From: Ignavibacteria bacterium UBA6906
GTDB lineage: Bacteria > Bacteroidota > Ignavibacteria > UBA10030 > UBA6906
Direction: 5' to 3'
NCBI GenBank assembly: GCA_002451155.1
Contig: DKBG01000184.1
Location: 1-6,452, forward strand
DNA length: 6,452 nucleotides
Shown here: in pieces, positions 5,676 through 6,452 of the stretch
Layout: each line of letters begins with the position of its first letter
Numbering within the stretch: the stretch's first letter is position 1
Notes under the pieces: model-generated
Databases searched by the model: none
Told to the model about the DNA's origin: nothing
What the model saw: only the letters and a program-made list of their open reading frames with translations
Made by a program: the position numbers and the translations under genes

Positions 5676-6452
5676 TTACCGGAGCAGTTGCATTTTCAGG
5701 GCAGAACGCACCCCGCGATATTGGATGGTTGCATAGTAGGTCCCCGACGACACACCCCTGCCGTCGTCGTCGGTTCCGTTCCAGACGGCCTGGTACCGGC
5801 CAGAAGCGTTCTGCTCTACGGCCAGTCGTCGGATGCGCCGGCCGAGCAGGTCGAAGATCGTGATCGTCACCAGGCCTGATCCCGGAATCTCATACGCGAT
5901 CGTGGTCGATGGGTTAAACGGATTAGGGTAGTTCCCAAGAACTGAAAACCTTGCAGGAACGTGTTCTGCCGGCAAAATACCTGTCGGAGGATCGCTTTCA
6001 AAGGCACCCAGATCGGGCGCGAGGCCTTTGAAGGGGATGCCGACATCCGTGCCCGCGTCGACCAGATCGCTTCCCTCGACCAGGTGCAGAAAGGATACGT
6101 CCGGCAGGCTCCCGTCAACTTTGCGGGGACCCCGTACACCTGCCGTGTCGATGCTAACAAAATCCGAAGCGGTCACGGAAAACGGGGGCAACCAGCTGTT
6201 CGTTTGCTGCACGGCAAATGAGCCAAGGACCCCGAAACTCCCGAGCGCGACACAATTGACAACCGTTAGCGTCTGCCCCGTGTCTATCGGCCCAGGAATG
6301 GAGTAGTTGGTCCCGTTCCGGTAGCCGGTGCAATTGTAGAGCGTCATGGACCCCCGGTCGTTATTCTGGTCGAAACCCTTCACCCGGTTGTCGAATGCGA
6401 CGCAGTTTCGGAGGACGACGTGATGCCGGAGTGTCCGGTCATCACTGCCACC
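5676..6452 (-). CDS. Family-9-like pectate lyase/beta-helix protein with T9SS sorting domain (5' end outside window)
   Basis: The C-terminal 258 residues are visible and the frame is open to the window edge. Residues about 1-150 read as right-handed parallel beta-helix turns: VVLRNCVAFDNRVKGFDQNN, then MTLYNCTGYRNGTNYS, then LTVVNCVALG. They are followed by DFVSIDTAGVRGPRKVDGSL, FLHLVEGSDLVDAGTDVG and APDLGAFES. From memory of the family, this order of motifs matches PL9 pectate lyases of the PelL/Pel9A type, which cleave polygalacturonate by beta-elimination with calcium and a lysine base. Residues about 170-258 are a classic T9SS sorting domain: NYPNPFNPSTTIAYEIP, VTITIFDLLGRRI, SSGTYYATIQ. 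The protein is therefore probably exported to the cell surface or medium. The catalytic region falls outside the window, so activity is inferred. An internal GTG at 6383-6381 lies within the helix repeats and is not a plausible start. A non-catalytic beta-helix surface protein is the main alternative. Confidence 0.85.
   Translation of the reverse strand, partial: GGSDDRTLRHHVVLRNCVAFDNRVKGFDQNNDRGSMTLYNCTGYRNGTNYSIPGPIDTGQTLTVVNCVALGSFGVLGSFAVQQTNSWLPPFSVTASDFVSIDTAGVRGPRKVDGSLPDVSFLHLVEGSDLVDAGTDVGIPFKGLAPDLGAFESDPPTGILPAEHVPARFSVLGNYPNPFNPSTTIAYEIPGSGLVTITIFDLLGRRIRRLAVEQNASGRYQAVWNGTDDDGRGVSSGTYYATIQYRGVRSALKMQLLR
5679..5945 (-). other. T9SS type-A C-terminal sorting domain of the beta-helix protein
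   Basis: The domain begins around SVLGNYPNPFNPSTTIAYEI and contains the FDLLGRRI strand, the WNGTDDDGRGVSSGTYYATI turn-strand and a short basic end MQLLR. It is close to the family consensus, unlike the divergent version on the 745-residue protein. It predicts type IX export after Sec translocation. Confidence 0.9.

Overview
The window is the minus strand of a GC-rich bacterial genome of the FCB type (Bacteroidota/Ignavibacteria and related lineages). Evidence for this placement: two proteins end in type IX secretion (T9SS) type-A sorting domains, a third opens like the PorV/PorQ family of T9SS outer-membrane barrels, and a fourth is a TonB-dependent receptor (TBDR) with a carboxypeptidase-regulatory-like domain at its N-terminus. 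Genus and species cannot be fixed from what is seen. All four genes are transcribed leftwards (from high to low coordinates), and every product looks exported.

Layout in transcription order. (1) 6452-5676: the C-terminal 258 residues of a right-handed parallel beta-helix protein resembling family-9 pectate lyases, ending in a classic T9SS sorting domain; its 5' part lies beyond the window. (2) 5675-5277: 399 bp without a convincing gene. It holds a cluster of short GC-rich inverted repeats, including two related hairpins 66 bp apart that differ by a compensatory base-pair change, and ends in a small hairpin and a GGAGGA abutting the next start codon. (3) 5276-2385: a complete 963-residue TBDR. 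(4) 2388-151: a complete 745-residue secreted protein with a large unrecognised N-terminal region, a fibronectin-III-like domain and a T9SS sorting domain. It overlaps gene 3 by ATGA. (5) 122-1: the first 40 codons of a PorV/PorQ-family protein, 28 bp after gene 4; the rest lies beyond the window.

Genes 3-5 look like one operon: a TBDR, a translationally coupled T9SS cargo protein, and a homologue of the T9SS cargo-shuttle barrel. A plausible reading, which is inference, is that the 745-residue protein is displayed at the cell surface and works with the TBDR, while the PorV-like barrel helps deliver or anchor it. The beta-helix gene is separated by 399 bp and may be transcribed independently. 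If it is a polysaccharide lyase, it could supply uronate oligosaccharides, but nothing in the window proves that the TBDR takes up its products.
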